64,000 bases of DNA, taken from contig CALNVZ010002974.1 of assembly GCA_940671915.1 (NCBI GenBank), positions 21,660,118-21,724,117 on the forward strand, given 5' to 3'. This DNA comes from Paracentrotus lividus. Its lineage: Eukaryota > Echinodermata > Echinoidea > Camarodonta > Echinidae. The notes beneath the pieces were generated by a model that was not told the origin of the DNA, searched no databases, and was given only the letters and a program-made list of their open reading frames with translations. Positions 25,701 to 38,261 of the stretch are shown in pieces; position 1 is the stretch's first letter, and each line of letters begins with the position of its first letter. The translations under genes and the position numbers were made by a program.

Positions 25701-28700
25701 GTAATTTGATTGGTCACAAGCTGAGTCCTTGTTAAAACAATAGTAGACAGTACTTCCCTTTTCAATCAAAATGAATCAAACAATCAACCGAGTTTGAGAT
25801 TCCAAATGATATCTGCACAACAATTTTGGTAGAAAATGCAATAGTATAGCAAGTAACGAGCAAAGAAAGATAATCATTGTAGTACATGTAGTTGAGACTA
25901 GAGTCATGCCAGTTGTGCAATTACTGCATTTTGTATTTTTTGGGCATTTGTTGGAAATTGATAGTTACTAGAAGAATCCTTGTTTTTTTTTTGTATAAAA
26001 CTGGTTTGAGTGCCTACAAATAAAGAGAGCCGAAAAATCTTTGTATACATCGGAAGTGCTAAAATAGCTGAGAAACAAAAACAAAAAACTAAAATCAGCT
26101 ACAAAGCTGAACTCTTACATCCCTGACAAAAATCTCACTCTGAACCAATCAAAACGATTATTTCAAATTTGCGAATCATTCATAATTGTTTATATTACTG
26201 GGCATTAGTCTATACAAGTCTACTACAAAATGAACACTTGCAGCCAACATCATCTCTAGAACCCAACACTTCAGAGAGATTATAGAAGAAGCAAACGCTG
26301 ATATAAATATTGATACAATGATTCTTGTAGTACAAAGATCATAATTTGATATAGCATAATGCTTAATTTATCCCGTGTAACCCAGCCCCCTATTGGAAAG
26401 GGAGAGGGAATAATCCATTTATGATTGAAGGAAAAGTTACAATTGTGCACATAATACATGAACTCCAAAAAACAGTTTACATACAACATTACAGTCTAAT
26501 CATGTTATAAGAATTACATGTAAATACAAAGAAATGAACAATGAAAGTGATCAACTTTTAAAAAGGTAGTATTATAAACTATGAGCATTGGAGGTATTAC
26601 AGTCCCCATCTGTTATACTGAACACATAATTTGGGACTTGAGCAAGTGCCATACATCATTTTGGCACTATATTTCTAGTTTGGCATAAAATATTCAAAAC
26701 CTTAAATGCATTTTGAGCTTTCAGTTTTGACATAATTCTACATCACACAAAATTTTCTTGCACCAAAATCATGTACTGTCAAGTCTAAAAATACTTTTTT
26801 TTGTCCTCTTGGCGATACTTGCAATAGTACTAGTTTGTGTTTTTCTAAAATATGATTTATAAGCTTATTGAGGTTAATTTATACCACCATACTGTAACAT
26901 AGACTATCAAGTGTTATTCAATCTTTTTTTTTCAATTTTTTATTATTATTTTTTAAAAACACTTATTTGTATGTTTATCCAAAACACAATAATAATAATA
27001 ATTACATGATACTGCTACGTCATATCAACACAAGTCTTGCGAAAGGTCTCGATCATGATAACATAAAAAACATGATTAACATCATGACAAAATCATATTC
27101 TCACGTTGAGCAGCTTTCCAACATTAACAATTATTATCCTCAAAACCAGTCTAATCCCTATTGCACAAAATGCAATTCCACATTTCATCTACGAATCAAC
27201 AATTCATCCTTTATGGCACTTTATAAATTCAAGATATTATTTTATAAAAAAAATAATTTATTCATCTATTGAAATTTTAATCTGCAATGATAACAGTGAA
27301 GATCAAGATAAGCTTTAAATTCCTGCAATCTGTTGCTTGAAGCCAATATCATGTTTCTGTTTACACTTTAAAAGGCACAAACTCTAAAATTAAATACAAA
27401 ACGTACATGCAAGCATGTGCATCTGTGTACATAGAAGCATTGAAGTATAAAATTTTCATACTTATATTAATGGAACACGGGGGTTTCTTCCTTGAAATAG
27501 GAGAGGAAATGGCTGATATTAATACAATCAAAGATTACTATATATAAGATGACATTTTTGCGAGGGTTTTATTGTTGCTGAGTCAGTCCTTGTGAATATT
27601 CCCACCTTAATATAAGGCTATTTATAGCAATGAAAAAAGCACAAATATTGCAAAATTAAGCCTTTACAAATTCCCCATTTAGTCCAAATCATGAAAATAT
27701 CTGTTTGCAAAAATATTGGCTTACAGTATTCAAACTTGACAGGTACATGGTAAATTAAATACTTCAATAAACTACATGGTGGACCTTCAAATATTTTTTT
27801 TTTTTAGACAATGTGAAATTTCTAATCTTCCACACATTTCCTTTTCCCCCTTTAAAAAAAAATCTTTTTATTCAAGGCAACAGACATCAAGGTTTGATTG
27901 TAGTTTATTATACAACTGCATTGTAAAAAAATAAAACGTGAAAAAACATCATTAAAAATAATAATAATAATAATACTTAAGTGGTTTTAGCGCATTTCAC
28001 TGACTCCAGTGGTTAACTCAAGACATAAGACTATTGTTATCATTATGTCTACATAATCCACATTTATATGAATGAATTACTGTATAATATCTATGGCCGT
28101 GCTTGACACCAACATTACCTGTAGTTTACGAGTACAAAGTGATAGCACTGCCTAAAATGAATAAAATGTATTCTATTTACAAACTGGCTTTATAATACAG
28201 AGTTGTCTTCAAAGCGGCTTTCTATTTCAGGCATGAAGGCTCAGTGGTTAAAAGCAGTGGTCTCACAACGAGGCAATACAAAATGAAGTCGATATGCTAG
28301 TTAGTAAGGCATGACTAATAAGCTTGTTTTCAACTCCCTTGAAATGTACATTGAGTAGTAAGTCCCCTTGGTTGAATAAGGGCTGTTTGTTTAGAACTCC
28401 TGTACAGCACGTTTTGATGCGCATGGTGCCTTAACATTAATACCCGGTCTTGGCTTAAGTTAGTGACCAAATATATATCACTTTAGCATACCAGGTACCC
28501 ATTTACACCTGTGTGGAGAGAAGCAAATGTAGATAGAATGCCTCGCTCAAGGAACACACGTTTTGGTTCTTGGGTATCGAACCCATGACGTTTGCAACCC
28601 TAGTCAGTTTATCAAACCACTTTGCTTGGCACATCTTAAGACACTGCTCAAGTAGAAACATACATGTATACATGTGTTCTTTACTGCTTATGTAGAAACT

Positions 28701-29180
28701 TATACATGTGTTTTTAGCAGTCAAGTAAAAATAACTAAATCAATTATTATCTCTGTACGATCATAGGTGACCATTATAATGGTATGGCTATGTGTCACAT
28801 TACACATACATATTACATGTATTCCCAAAGTGGGGTGAAAGGTTGAACCCTGCAAAAAAATATGCTCTGCATAAAGGCCAACGCAGTTTCCTTTAAATAA
28901 AAATTATAAATAAACTGGGTCTTTAAAAACACACTCAAGATAATATTTAAAAAAAATAAAAATCCATCTATGGATGTTATCCAATGCTTTGTAGAGAATA
29001 CAGTAGCACACAGTGATTGTTTTCACACTCTTGGTTCAACACATGCCCCATTGCACAAAGACTGATTGTATCTTTCTGATTTTGAGCCAATCCAGAATCG
29101 CAACTTCATGGGTATCTGTGCCTCTTGATACAACATGTTCCTCAGTAATGTTCCTGGCATCCTTGAGTCGAGAGAGATTT
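22800..29180. other. Intergenic/3' region between convergent PDCL3 and SWEET genes
   Basis: AT-rich sequence in which I recognise no coding exon. It contains G runs at 24721-24730 and about 24950-24971, a hAT-type terminus remnant (GCGGATCCAGCC, about 23750), short AAT tracts near 26990 and 27960, and tRNA-derived SINE pieces at about 28228-28640. Part of 27000-29180 may be the SWEET 3' UTR; reversed AATAAA signals occur but none is decisive. Confidence 0.5.
28440..28636 (-). mobile_element. tRNA-derived SINE
   Basis: On the minus strand the head contains an A-box-like AGCAAAGTGGT and a perfect B-box region GGGTTCGATACCC about 40 bp later. The body holds a segment (ACCCATTTACACCTGTGTGG on the plus strand) shared with the SINE at 31461-31723. 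A second A-box-like sequence on the plus strand (GGCTCAGTGGTTAAA, about 28229-28243) hints at another SINE head next to it. Confidence 0.65.
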
Positions 29181-32100
29181 TCAAATGACACTCGACGGGC
29201 CAGACAGGTCGTATTTCCGCGATGGCCCGGGATAACGGATAAAAAGGGACATCTGAAAGGCACCAAGAAGCAGGCCCACAAAATTTGGAATCTGTCAATA
29301 AATGAAGGGAAAAAAAGAAGAAAGAATAAGAATGACAGATTTATTGTCAAATTTCAGGCATACAAATTTAAATTTGAACAGTGAAGGAAACTGACCAGCA
29401 ATACATGATATGAAAAATGGTAACCCATTTTCTATGCTCATTTTTTCACATACAAATTTAATTACATACAAAGTTTGTATATAGTTTTCATTTGATGAAG
29501 ATGGCGGGTTACGCCGAAACATGTTCATTTCTTTTAAATGTTGTATATTCTACCTTGTATTCATTTGTAATTTTTTACACATTTAGAATTTTTAGATTTT
29601 TGATTGAATACTAACCTGAATAAAAGAGTCTTGCACAAGACGTCCATATATAAACCACTGTAAAGACACCAGTAGACCCACAAAGGACAATGGAAACGGC
29701 AGAGCCTCAGTACTTTTGGTTTTAATGACCGTAGCCTGAAAAAGAAAGACAAAGAAAAAAAAGGACTGAGAACATTACAGACTGGACTAATCTATCATTT
29801 GTCCAAAGCCAGGTTCTTGCCCACAACTGGGATAAATGGAGGAATATGGTACACCGTTCCCTCAAACAGAGCCCCTACGAAACAGGAGGAATATGGGTGC
29901 AGTAAACAGTAAGTAGCTTGAAAGAGTAATTTACAATAATATAATGAAGAATTTCACTAAATGAATTGCTTTTTTTCTAAAACAAATGTGGCACATGCAA
30001 ATCAACAGACGCATTGCTGGAAATTTAAAAGAGATTTGATGATTAATATCACAAGAGAATGTTAACTTCGAATAATACAAAAAGGACTTTTAATCAGTAT
30101 AATATCACAATCACTAAATGTAAGTCGCTTCCCAACTTGTTCACACACAAAATGACTATAATTGTTTAAATTTGAATGACTGATTGGGATTTTTTTATGA
30201 GCTCATCTGAAACATGGTAGTTTAAGTATGGCCCAAATGTAAACATATGTCGAAGAGCAACGCATAACAGAAATGTCTCTGAATATACCACAGTCAAATT
30301 GCCAATTTGCAATTCTCATTAGTGATCTGAACTTCATATAATCACAACTTTTTTCTCATTACCAGTATTTGACCAACTCAAAAATTCAAACTTTCCCCCA
30401 TTGTGCTTCACTTTTGTCATATAATTTTAATTATAATAACAAAAATAAATACTCACCACAACACTAAGAGGTGCTGCATACATTAGTACAGTAGCAGCGG
30501 ATGATGCGAGACCTATGTAGTGTATGGCAGTTTCAGTTGTCATATTCATGAACTTGACAGCTCCTAACGTTGGGTAAATGATTAAGCTGGTGTAGAGCAG
30601 TTTGGAATGTACATGTTTCTGCAACAATAAAAGCAAGTAGAGTGAAAATCAATAAAATTACATTTGAATAAGGAAAACATATAAATGGGCTGGAAATGGC
30701 AATACAAGAGTATATTATTCAGGAGTTTAGAAGCTACTGTCATGTACATAAATGATAAAGTTGGTGTATAACATTTTGCTGGCAAAAAAAAAAAATATGA
30801 CAAACAATTATATTCCTAACAAAAATAGTTTTTACTGAAGGACGGAAATAATTGCACAAACATTACTGAGGAAAAACTATTGACATGGGTAGTTTCTTTA
30901 CAATAGTGCACACTCAACAGACTGTATAAAATGGCCTGCACTTCAAATAAATTCTTGTATTTAAGAAATAATCTCATTGATGGACTTCCCAAAAGTGCAA
31001 GTCCCCTCAGCATAATCTGAACATAGTGTTGCATTCTATACGACACATAACAAAGAAATTATGTGCGACTTAAGTTACTATATTAAAGACAGGGAGTGTT
31101 GGCCGGGGCTTCCATATTATTTGACACCATAGAATGCTTATGGCGAGGCAGCTTGTTTTGCTGTGGTCCAGAAATTAAACTTGAATACAGGTATTTCCAT
31201 TGCTTTTCACATAGTCTGGTGTCAGCAAATTATGATCCACTTACCATGAAAGCCTGACTACAACTGTATCTTAATAAAGCTTTGTCATTCTTCCTTCATA
31301 CTCACCCTATCATTTGTGTTCAGGTAATAGATCAGTGTGTAAAGGGTTTGAAGAACGATTCCCACTCCATTGGTAAATATGACAGTAGAATCCTCAATCA
31401 AAACACCATACTTAGTCCAAAGCACAGTACTAGATGCATAACAAATGGGAGAATTAAAGATTATAATATAATGATAATAATATCTGGTCTTTATATAGTG
31501 CTTTTCCAGTTAAACTGCTCAAAGCACTTTACAAAATAAACCGTTCACAGGATTCAATTCCATAATTGCTGGCAGCCATGCATTAATAGGTGCCTATATG
31601 GAATTATCCTCCCGGATACCCATTTGCACCTGGGTGGAGTGGACATAAGTGCCGGTGCCGGGAACCAAACTCACAACCTTTACATCCCCAGTCAAGTGAT
31701 GCGACCACTAGACTACGACACTACATCTCTATTGACAATAGATAATAAAATCACTAAACTAAAAAATGAACTTGACAACATTTAGTAAAGAAATGCAATG
31801 GATATAACAGATCCACAAAACACCAGGCCTTGTTATTTTAAATCTTAGGCCAAAATAGAGGCCTTTCACTTTAAATCCTGTGCAATAGGAACACCGTTTG
31901 TACACTGTGCGCAGCCAACGTGATAATATGTGATCATGCTATTGTCTGAGCTTTGTCTGTGGGGTATCATCAGCACCAGGCTGGTCGTACCCGTACTGCG
32001 CAATTAGTATCATGCAGCAGTCAAGTGGTTAATACAGGAAGCACAGGCTCATATACTATAGTAGTCAATGTTTGAACTATTGCTACATGTATGGTACCAG

Positions 32101-33507
32101 TAATATCAATATCTCTTTCTTTGCTTTAAAAAATAAGCTATGCCATGTTGTTTACTTACTTTATGATACCCGCAATAAATGGAAAGATGGAGATATTCTG
32201 TGTGTTACCCTGAGCTCTGATCTTCATACAAATTTGTCTGCCAGAAATCAGAAGAAAAAATGAAAAAGAAGATTATTAGAGTTTTTTTTTTTTTTAAAGG
32301 ACTCCTCCGGGCTGGAGATTTGCATTGTTAGAAAAATAAAGTAAAATCTAAAAAGCACAACACTAAAAATTTCATCAAAATCGGATCACAAATAGCAAAG
32401 TTATGAATTTTCTTGGGTTTTGAATTTTTTTAGGAAACAGTTTTTGCCATCTTCAAATTGGCAAACTGATGATGTCTGTCTACGTCTCAGTCCCCCTACT
32501 TTCTTTGTATTTTATTGTATGAAATACCAATTATCAAGATTTTCTCCACCAAGGACATAAAAACAGGGATCTATCCTTGTGGAATGTTCAAGGTCACTAG
32601 TTCTTCTACCTATTTCAGTATGTGGGATAGATTTTCTGTATACGCAATATATGAAAAAATGAGAAAAATAGGATTTCATGTAATAAAATACACAAGAAGT
32701 AGGGGGACTGTGACATCATCATTTTGCTCATTTGAATATTCAAATATTCAAATGAGACAATGAGACAATGCCAAGAACTGTTTTACGAAAAAAATTCAAT
32801 ACCTAAAAAAATGCATAACTTTGTTATTTTTCATCCGATTTTGATGAAATTTTCTGTGTTGTGCTTGTTAAATTTTACTTTACTTGACAAAAATTTTTAA
32901 TTTCAGCCCGGAGTCCTCCTTTAATATTCAAATTCTTTAATAAGAAATTTTTTTAAAAATTACGATTTATAATCTGGGAAAGTGCAATTAGATATCACCA
33001 ATATTAGGTCCATTTTTAATTCAAATTAAAACTCATTATGAATTTTGGTAAATGGGGAAAAGTGACGCTTGTTTCATATTCAAGCTTGTTTGCTTTCATT
33101 CTGTACACACAAGAAAAAACCAACATAATACGCAACAATTCATTATGAAATTGCAAAAAACCCATTTCACAAGTATTAGGATAGTATACTGCTGTTCTCC
33201 CATGGAGTCCTTAATGAATAAATACAGACATAAAAGTTATCTGTCAAACTAACAACAAAACAAGCAAAACTCACAAATCTGTATTCAAGTTCCCATAACA
33301 TATTTTAGCAATCTTAAACAAAAAAGTTAGACTCAATATTAAGCTGATCCTTTCAAAATCAAAAAGCATGGCTCATACTCCATTGGTTGTTTATTCACAG
33401 TGTGTAAGAACTGTTTGATGCCTATAACTGGAGACTTACATGCCAGTCAGAAAGAGACCGATGGTTGATACTGTTGCAACTACAGAAAGAACTGACTGAA
33501 AATCCAT
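29181..33507 (-). CDS. SWEET sugar transporter (SLC50A1-like), 6 coding exons, 220 aa
   Basis: SWEETs are seven-helix uniporters for mono- or disaccharides, made of two MtN3/saliva triple-helix repeats joined by a linker helix. In animals SLC50A1 acts at Golgi or plasma membranes. Coding exons on the minus strand are 33507-33440, 32237-32160, 31429-31306, 30618-30457, 29735-29616 and 29291-29181 (stop at 29183-29181). Every junction is GT-AG, and the 663 nt close in frame at 220 aa; human SWEET1 is 221. Repeat 1 covers about residues 1-90 with IFPFIAGIIKNTVLWTKYGV. The linker helix falls in KLLYTSLIIYPTLGAVKF. Repeat 2 holds AATVLMYAAPL, TKSTEALPFPLSFVGLLVS and WFIYGRLVQDSFIQIPNFVG. The start MDFQSVLSVVATVSTIGLF sits in a good context (A at -3, G at +4). 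A leader exon further upstream is likely, because AG acceptors lie just before the start and a donor lies at 34917. Confidence 0.93.
31461..31723 (-). mobile_element. tRNA-derived SINE in SWEET intron 2
   Basis: On the minus strand the head shows an A-box-like TAGTCTAGTGGTCGC and a decayed B box (GAGTTTGGTTCCC). A body follows with the ACCCATTTGCACCTGGGTGG block (plus strand) shared with 28440-28636, then AAGTGCTTTGAGCAGTTTAA, and an ATTATTATC-type tail at 31461-31480. The tail ends about 30 bp before the SWEET exon 3 acceptor. Confidence 0.75.
32294..32924. mobile_element. TTAA-flanked foldback element, copy A (SWEET intron 1)
   Basis: The ends are inverted repeats: TTAAAGGACTCCTCCGGGCT on the left and, reversed, TTAAAGGAGGACTCCGGGCT on the right. 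Inner arms are also complementary over long stretches, for example AGTCCCCCTACTTTCTTTGT against AAGAAGTAGGGGGACT. TTAA at both edges fits a piggyBac-type target duplication, though it could equally be the element's own end. No transposase is encoded. Confidence 0.8.
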
Positions 33508-33888
33508 AGTGCACTACTCCTTTCCAATGATCAGCTCAATGAATAGGGATTAAATTGTTGTTGATCGACTCCAGAATCTATTAGGGTGACAATAATATAT
33601 AACAAAATTGTTTGACAAACAGAAAGCATGAGATTTTAGAATGAGAGTGACACAGAAAGAGCAGAAAATATAATAAGATGACATTAAATTGTTTAGTTTT
33701 TGTTATATTTGTTATATACCTGACTAAGTAAAATAGGTGTGAAATATAAGTAGTGCAATGCCAAAGCATGTATTTTTAAAGTCTTTTATCTTAAATGATG
33801 CTACTTCAGCAGTGTATCCAGAATTTTAAAGTAGTATAGATCTAGACCCTCTAGGGTGTAGATGTCTAGAATTTAGAAAAAGCAAATC

Positions 33889-34494
33889 TTAAAGGACTCA
33901 TGCGGGCTGGAGTTTGCATTATTAGAAAAAATAAAGTAAAATAAAAAAAAGCACAACACTGAAAATTTCATCAAAATCGGATAAAAAATAGCAAAGTTAT
34001 GAATTTTCTTAGGTTTTGAATTTTTTAGGAAACAGTTCTTCAAATTGGCAAACTGATGATGTCTCAGTCCCCCTACTTTCTTTGTATTTTATTGTATGAA
34101 ATACCAATTATCAAGATTTTCTGCCCCAAGGACATAAAAACAGGGATTAATCCTTGTGGAATGTTCAAGGTCACATGTCCTTTTACTTATTTCAGTATGA
34201 GGGACAGATTTTCTGTATACGCAATATATGAAAAAATGAGATAAATAGGATTTCATATAATAAAATACACAAGAAGTAGGGGGACTGTGACATCATCAGT
34301 TTGCTCATTTGAATATTCAAATGAGACAATGAGACAATTGCCAAGAACTGTTTTACCAAAAAAAAGTCAATACCTAAAAAATGCATAACTTTGTTATTTT
34401 TCATCTGATTTTGATGAAATTTTCTGTGTTGTGTTTGACGAATTTTACTTAAATTTACAAAACTTTTTCATTTCAGCCCGGTGTCCTCCTTTAA
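33889..34494. mobile_element. TTAA-flanked foldback element, copy B (upstream of SWEET coding exon 1)
   Basis: It is highly similar to copy A at 32294-32924 in the same orientation and has the same TTAAAGGA ends, with slightly shorter arms. The short reading frames seen on both strands of both copies are mirror images caused by the inverted repeat, not genes. It lies between the SWEET start codon and the likely leader exon. Confidence 0.8.
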
Positions 34495-34594
34495 CGTTAA
34501 ATAAGTGAATAGAAAAAGTCAGAGGATTATTTCTTTCTCTTGCAAGACCAAACTTATCCCAAATTCATTCCATAGCTAACTTTTTTTGTTAGTA

Positions 34595-34595
<1 letters not shown>

Positions 34596-34630
<35 letters not shown>
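34596..34630. repeat. Poly-A run, 35 bp
   Basis: Uninterrupted A homopolymer about 100 bp beyond the foldback copy B. Possibly the tail of a lost retroposed sequence; no body was recognised. Confidence 0.85.
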
Positions 34631-34632
<2 letters not shown>

Positions 34633-34917
34633 TAGACCTAGATCTACTTGTTTATATTATATCAATGCGACGGCAAGAAATGTGTGCAAGTGGCAAAGAT
34701 GGCAGTGAAATATATTTTTCATTAACAGCAGAGACTAATAGTAATTCACTAACAAATATTTGAACATATGGGACTGATTCATAAAAACGTCCTACACTTT
34801 TTACTCTGCATATGGCATATTCACACCACCTATTCACTCCAAGGAAACATATCACATATTACCATAATCAGTGTCGAAAATGTTACATTAAGATTATTTT
34901 CATAAAGAAGTAAATAC

Positions 34918-35050
34918 CTCTCGTAAAGCACAGGCTCTAAATCCCGTCTTCAATCAAACGCTCCAGCTGATAACACAGTCATTGCATGCACAGTAAACAT
35001 ATCGGTCGATTTTAGCTGGATCGCCACGTCACACACGCAGTCTATGTTTA
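34918..35050 (-). promoter_or_regulatory. Candidate SWEET leader exon and promoter
   Basis: On the minus strand a moderately CpG-containing segment (with a CRE-like GTGTGACGTGG) is followed by a plausible donor, GAG then GTATTTAC, with the exon ending at 34918. It lies about 1.4 kb upstream of the SWEET start codon. This is inferred from composition and one splice site only. Confidence 0.3.
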
Positions 35051-36010
35051 CTATCTGACTATACCAGCACAAAAGTAATCAAAATCTAGGATGGGGGCGG
35101 AGGGTTTGGAAATGTTTCATTTTAGGCTTGGCCGGTGGGAGCGGTTGGGGGGGGGGAGGGGGGGGGCTGTTTGTTAGTGACCGCTTCCCCACAATTTAGG
35201 CAAAATTGTACACATTTCATTGTGAAAAGAAAGATGAGAGGAAAGGAAATTAGGATAGACAAAGAGCCCCCCCCCTCAAAAAAAAAAACACAAACAAACA
35301 AAAAACAAAAAAACAAAACAAAAAAACAAAACAAAAAAAATAAACAGCATCAACAAACAACTTACAAAACAAAACGGAACGAAACAAAACAAACAAAGAA
35401 AAACAGAAAACAAACAAACAACAGAGAGAAAGAGATGAAAATAAAGAAAAAAAAAACGATCAGGAGGATTTGAAAGGGGCAGCTCAAGTGGGCCTGAGCT
35501 TCTTGCTCGCCATCATGTTTAATGTTATTAAAACTATGTACTAAAATTACTAAACACTTCTTATGATGTTTACGAGGAATTCATATTTATTTAGCCTAAT
35601 TATTAGTGGAAAGCGCTTAAATTCTCTTATTCGACTCATTTCTGCTGAACTATTTCCCGACTCATTTAAGTTATATTTTCTCCCATGGCCTACTCAATCT
35701 CCTAATTCTCGGCCGCCTCCGACCATTATCAATCTCTAATTTTTTTTAAATATAATTTTCATAGGCGTTTCCAGAGGGAAATAGTCTCCTAGGTTTTCTA
35801 TAGCCAACGATAGCTACAACAAAATAATGTACCAATGAGTTATCATATTGGGAGGTGGTCCTTATGCATGACGACCAAAGTACGCACAATCCAACCGTTA
35901 CTACCAGCTTCGAGAATAATGGTCAACAATTAGGTATAAATTGTCTTGTTTTAAACCCACTTTGCCCGTTTGGTCTCATCCCACATCATCTAATACCATC
36001 TTGTCTCCGA
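35051..36010. other. Repeat-rich intergenic stretch
   Basis: A G-rich tract (about 35138-35167) is followed by a long A-rich AAACAAAACAAA low-complexity region (about 35275-35460), then AT-rich DNA. No gene is visible. The Lys/Asn-rich reading frame through the A-rich part is a composition artefact. Confidence 0.6.
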
Positions 36011-36014
36011 CCAG

Positions 36015-36251
36015 GGGGTGTAACACAAAGACTTACGATTGATTAAAAGTTACGATTGATTTTTTCTCGGTAGCCTCATCATGGACAGGATGCTCCAAAG
36101 TTGATGATCTTAACCCTAACCTTATAGCCCTAACCCTTCTCTTAATCATATCCAAATCCTAATCCATGACTGTACCTGATTTTCAAATGAGGTTACCAAG
36201 AAAAAATCAATCGTAACTTTTAATCAATCGTAAGGCTTTGTGTTACACCCC
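36015..36251. mobile_element. Near-palindromic MITE, 237 bp
   Basis: Both ends read GGGGTGTAACACAAAG inward. Arms of about 65 bp differ at roughly three positions, and each arm carries the repeated block TTACGATTGATT. The loop between arms includes CCCTAACCTT-type short repeats. No coding capacity. Confidence 0.85.
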
Positions 36252-36498
36252 ACAGTTCTTCTATTTGCCATTAGGTCTAATTCCCATTTCGCTAATGTCC
36301 ACTTGGTTACCCTAACACAATTTGGTAAATTTCTGTAACAAACTCCCAATATAGCAAATTCATTTGGGAATTACAGATGAATATGGTATTAGTCAATTTG
36401 GCTATAAGACGAAATGGCAATTATATTCGAATGGTCATATGACCAAGTGAAAAGTAGATGAAGTATGTATTAGACCCCCCCCCCAAAAAAAAAATCAG

Positions 36499-36766
36499 GC
36501 GGTCAACCGTAACTATGCTCGTTCAAGCGAGATACCCCCTATTATTTTGAGGGGAAGCTGAGTCAAAATTACCCTCTACATTCAGGCTTTGGAAGGAAGC
36601 TGCATCAAAATTACCCCCTATTTCATGCTTTTGAAGGGGAACCAGTAAAAATTACTCCCTTTTCAAAGGTTTTTGGACTATATTTTGGACCCTATTTCAG
36701 GATTCTTCCTCAGATTACCCTTTCTAGAAAAAATTGAAAACGAGCATACGTGTATGGTTGACCGCT
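36499..36766. mobile_element. Inverted-repeat element with internal short tandem repeats (copy 2)
   Basis: The left end GGCGGTCAACCGTAACTATG and the right end (reversed: AAGCGGTCAACCATACACGT) match the termini of 6254-6621. Inside, three to four degenerate units containing TCAAAATTACCCCCTA repeat, in the opposite orientation to copy 1. As in copy 1, the right edge runs into CTGAGTGGGGGGGGG; the left edge follows a C run, so the homopolymers may belong to the termini. Confidence 0.65.
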
Positions 36767-36820
36767 TGATCTGAGTGGGGGGGGGGGGGGGATTCGACCA
36801 AGGTAAAATTAGTTTTAAAG

Positions 36821-38261
36821 CAGTATAATGTTTCCACTTTTCCCGAAATTCGGGAAATTTGGGCATTTACAAGGAAATTTTCAGGAAGTGAAATAATTCC
36901 AGGATATCTTAAATCAAGATCTACACCATTTGAATGTACAAATTTAAATATACGTGATATTTACAGGATTTTGCCTCTTTTTAAGAGCTCAAAAATTTTC
37001 GGCTCGCCGCTTCGCGCTCGGCATGAATAATTTTGTTCCTATTTTCAGGGGATGCGCAGATAAAAATCAAATTCCTTGATTTCTGGTAACTACATATCAA
37101 TTCTAGTTGTAAACTTAAGAGGAGAGAGGGCGCTATCACTCCTACGCAAATCAAAACGCTGCATAGACATTTTGTATTTTGCACAGTTTTTTCACTTTGT
37201 TTTCTTGATTATGGCGCGAGCAACTACCTTTTCAAAGAAATGATCAACTTGAATAATCGCTAAGAGTCTTTTTTTTTCAAAAATAGGAATAACTTACTGC
37301 AAAGGGGAAAAAAGTCCTGTCACTTGTGTCAATTCGAAATCCTAATCACATCAAATTCCTGTACAATATGGCCAGTTTTGCTTCTAAAATAGCTCATACG
37401 CCACGTAATTATCTTCCTGGATAACGCATAATTATATACAGCTTAATGATCAAGCCGTTTTTAAAAGCTTGAATTCACCTTTCCAGAGATGGTAAATTCA
37501 TATTTCGATTGGTTAAAAAAAAGTCCTGTCACTTTGAACATTATCACAAACGAATCTTTACTCGATGGGTCAATATTTCCGCATATCACATGCATATCGC
37601 ATGTGGACGGCGTCTTCGCAAGATGTGACAAGATCACTATTTATATCAATAATCGTTAGAACATCAATCTATGTGAAATAAAGATTCTGATTACAACTTA
37701 TAGCACAAGGTGTTATAGGCTTGCCAAAATGTATTTTCCCCATCTTGGTCTGAAGGCATCTACCTACGAAAACTATGATAAAAGTTCAATTATTATTTCA
37801 TGTCCATGAGAAATTAGCTCGAACGGATCGACTGACCAGACCATTTTACCACAGGGAAGTTTTCTTAGGCGAGTTTTTGTACGCTAAGTATAATTGCATG
37901 CAGTTGTCAATCGTCGCTTCCCGCCGTTATTAGCGCGGGTTTTGTTGACATTAATGTAGAACCGTATATTTTCTGCGCCGCTCAGTTGTATTTCCACTAA
38001 ACTCATGATTGTAAGTTCTATGCTTCACTCCTCAAATAATGGACGCGTCTTTATCTTAAGATTTAATGTCATACGTTAGGTTTACATTTCACGTGGGGTA
38101 GAATTGATATGGAGGCTACTAGGCATACTTCAAGCTTGCTCTACAATAATATTGTCCGAACTTTGTTTTAAAACAAATTGGAAGATTTCAGGAAATGCCA
38201 CTAAATTCCAGGAAATTTTGGATCAATTTTGGGAATTTTTTTCTGATCAGTGGAAACACTG
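36821..38261. mobile_element. hAT-type non-autonomous DNA element, about 1.44 kb
   Basis: The right terminus reversed reads CAGTGTTTCCACTGATCAG. The left terminus is CAGTATAATGTTTCCACTT, the same motif with a short insertion. The 8-bp flanks TTTTAAAG (36813-36820) and TTGTAAAG (38262-38269) differ at one base, which fits a hAT target duplication. GGAAATTT-type sequence recurs inside both ends. The interior (about 37070-38000) matches 1-1040 inverted. No transposase-like frame was found. Confidence 0.7.

Noticed and set aside
29500-29525. GGCGGGTTACGCCGAAACATG, a motif seen in some Penelope-like or LINE 3' regions
   Set aside because: No reverse transcriptase or endonuclease motifs nearby; too short to support an element call.
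34056-34404. Similar short frames on both strands sharing MMSQSPYFLCILLYEI
   Set aside because: Mirror images produced by the arms of the foldback element, also seen at 32500-32760.
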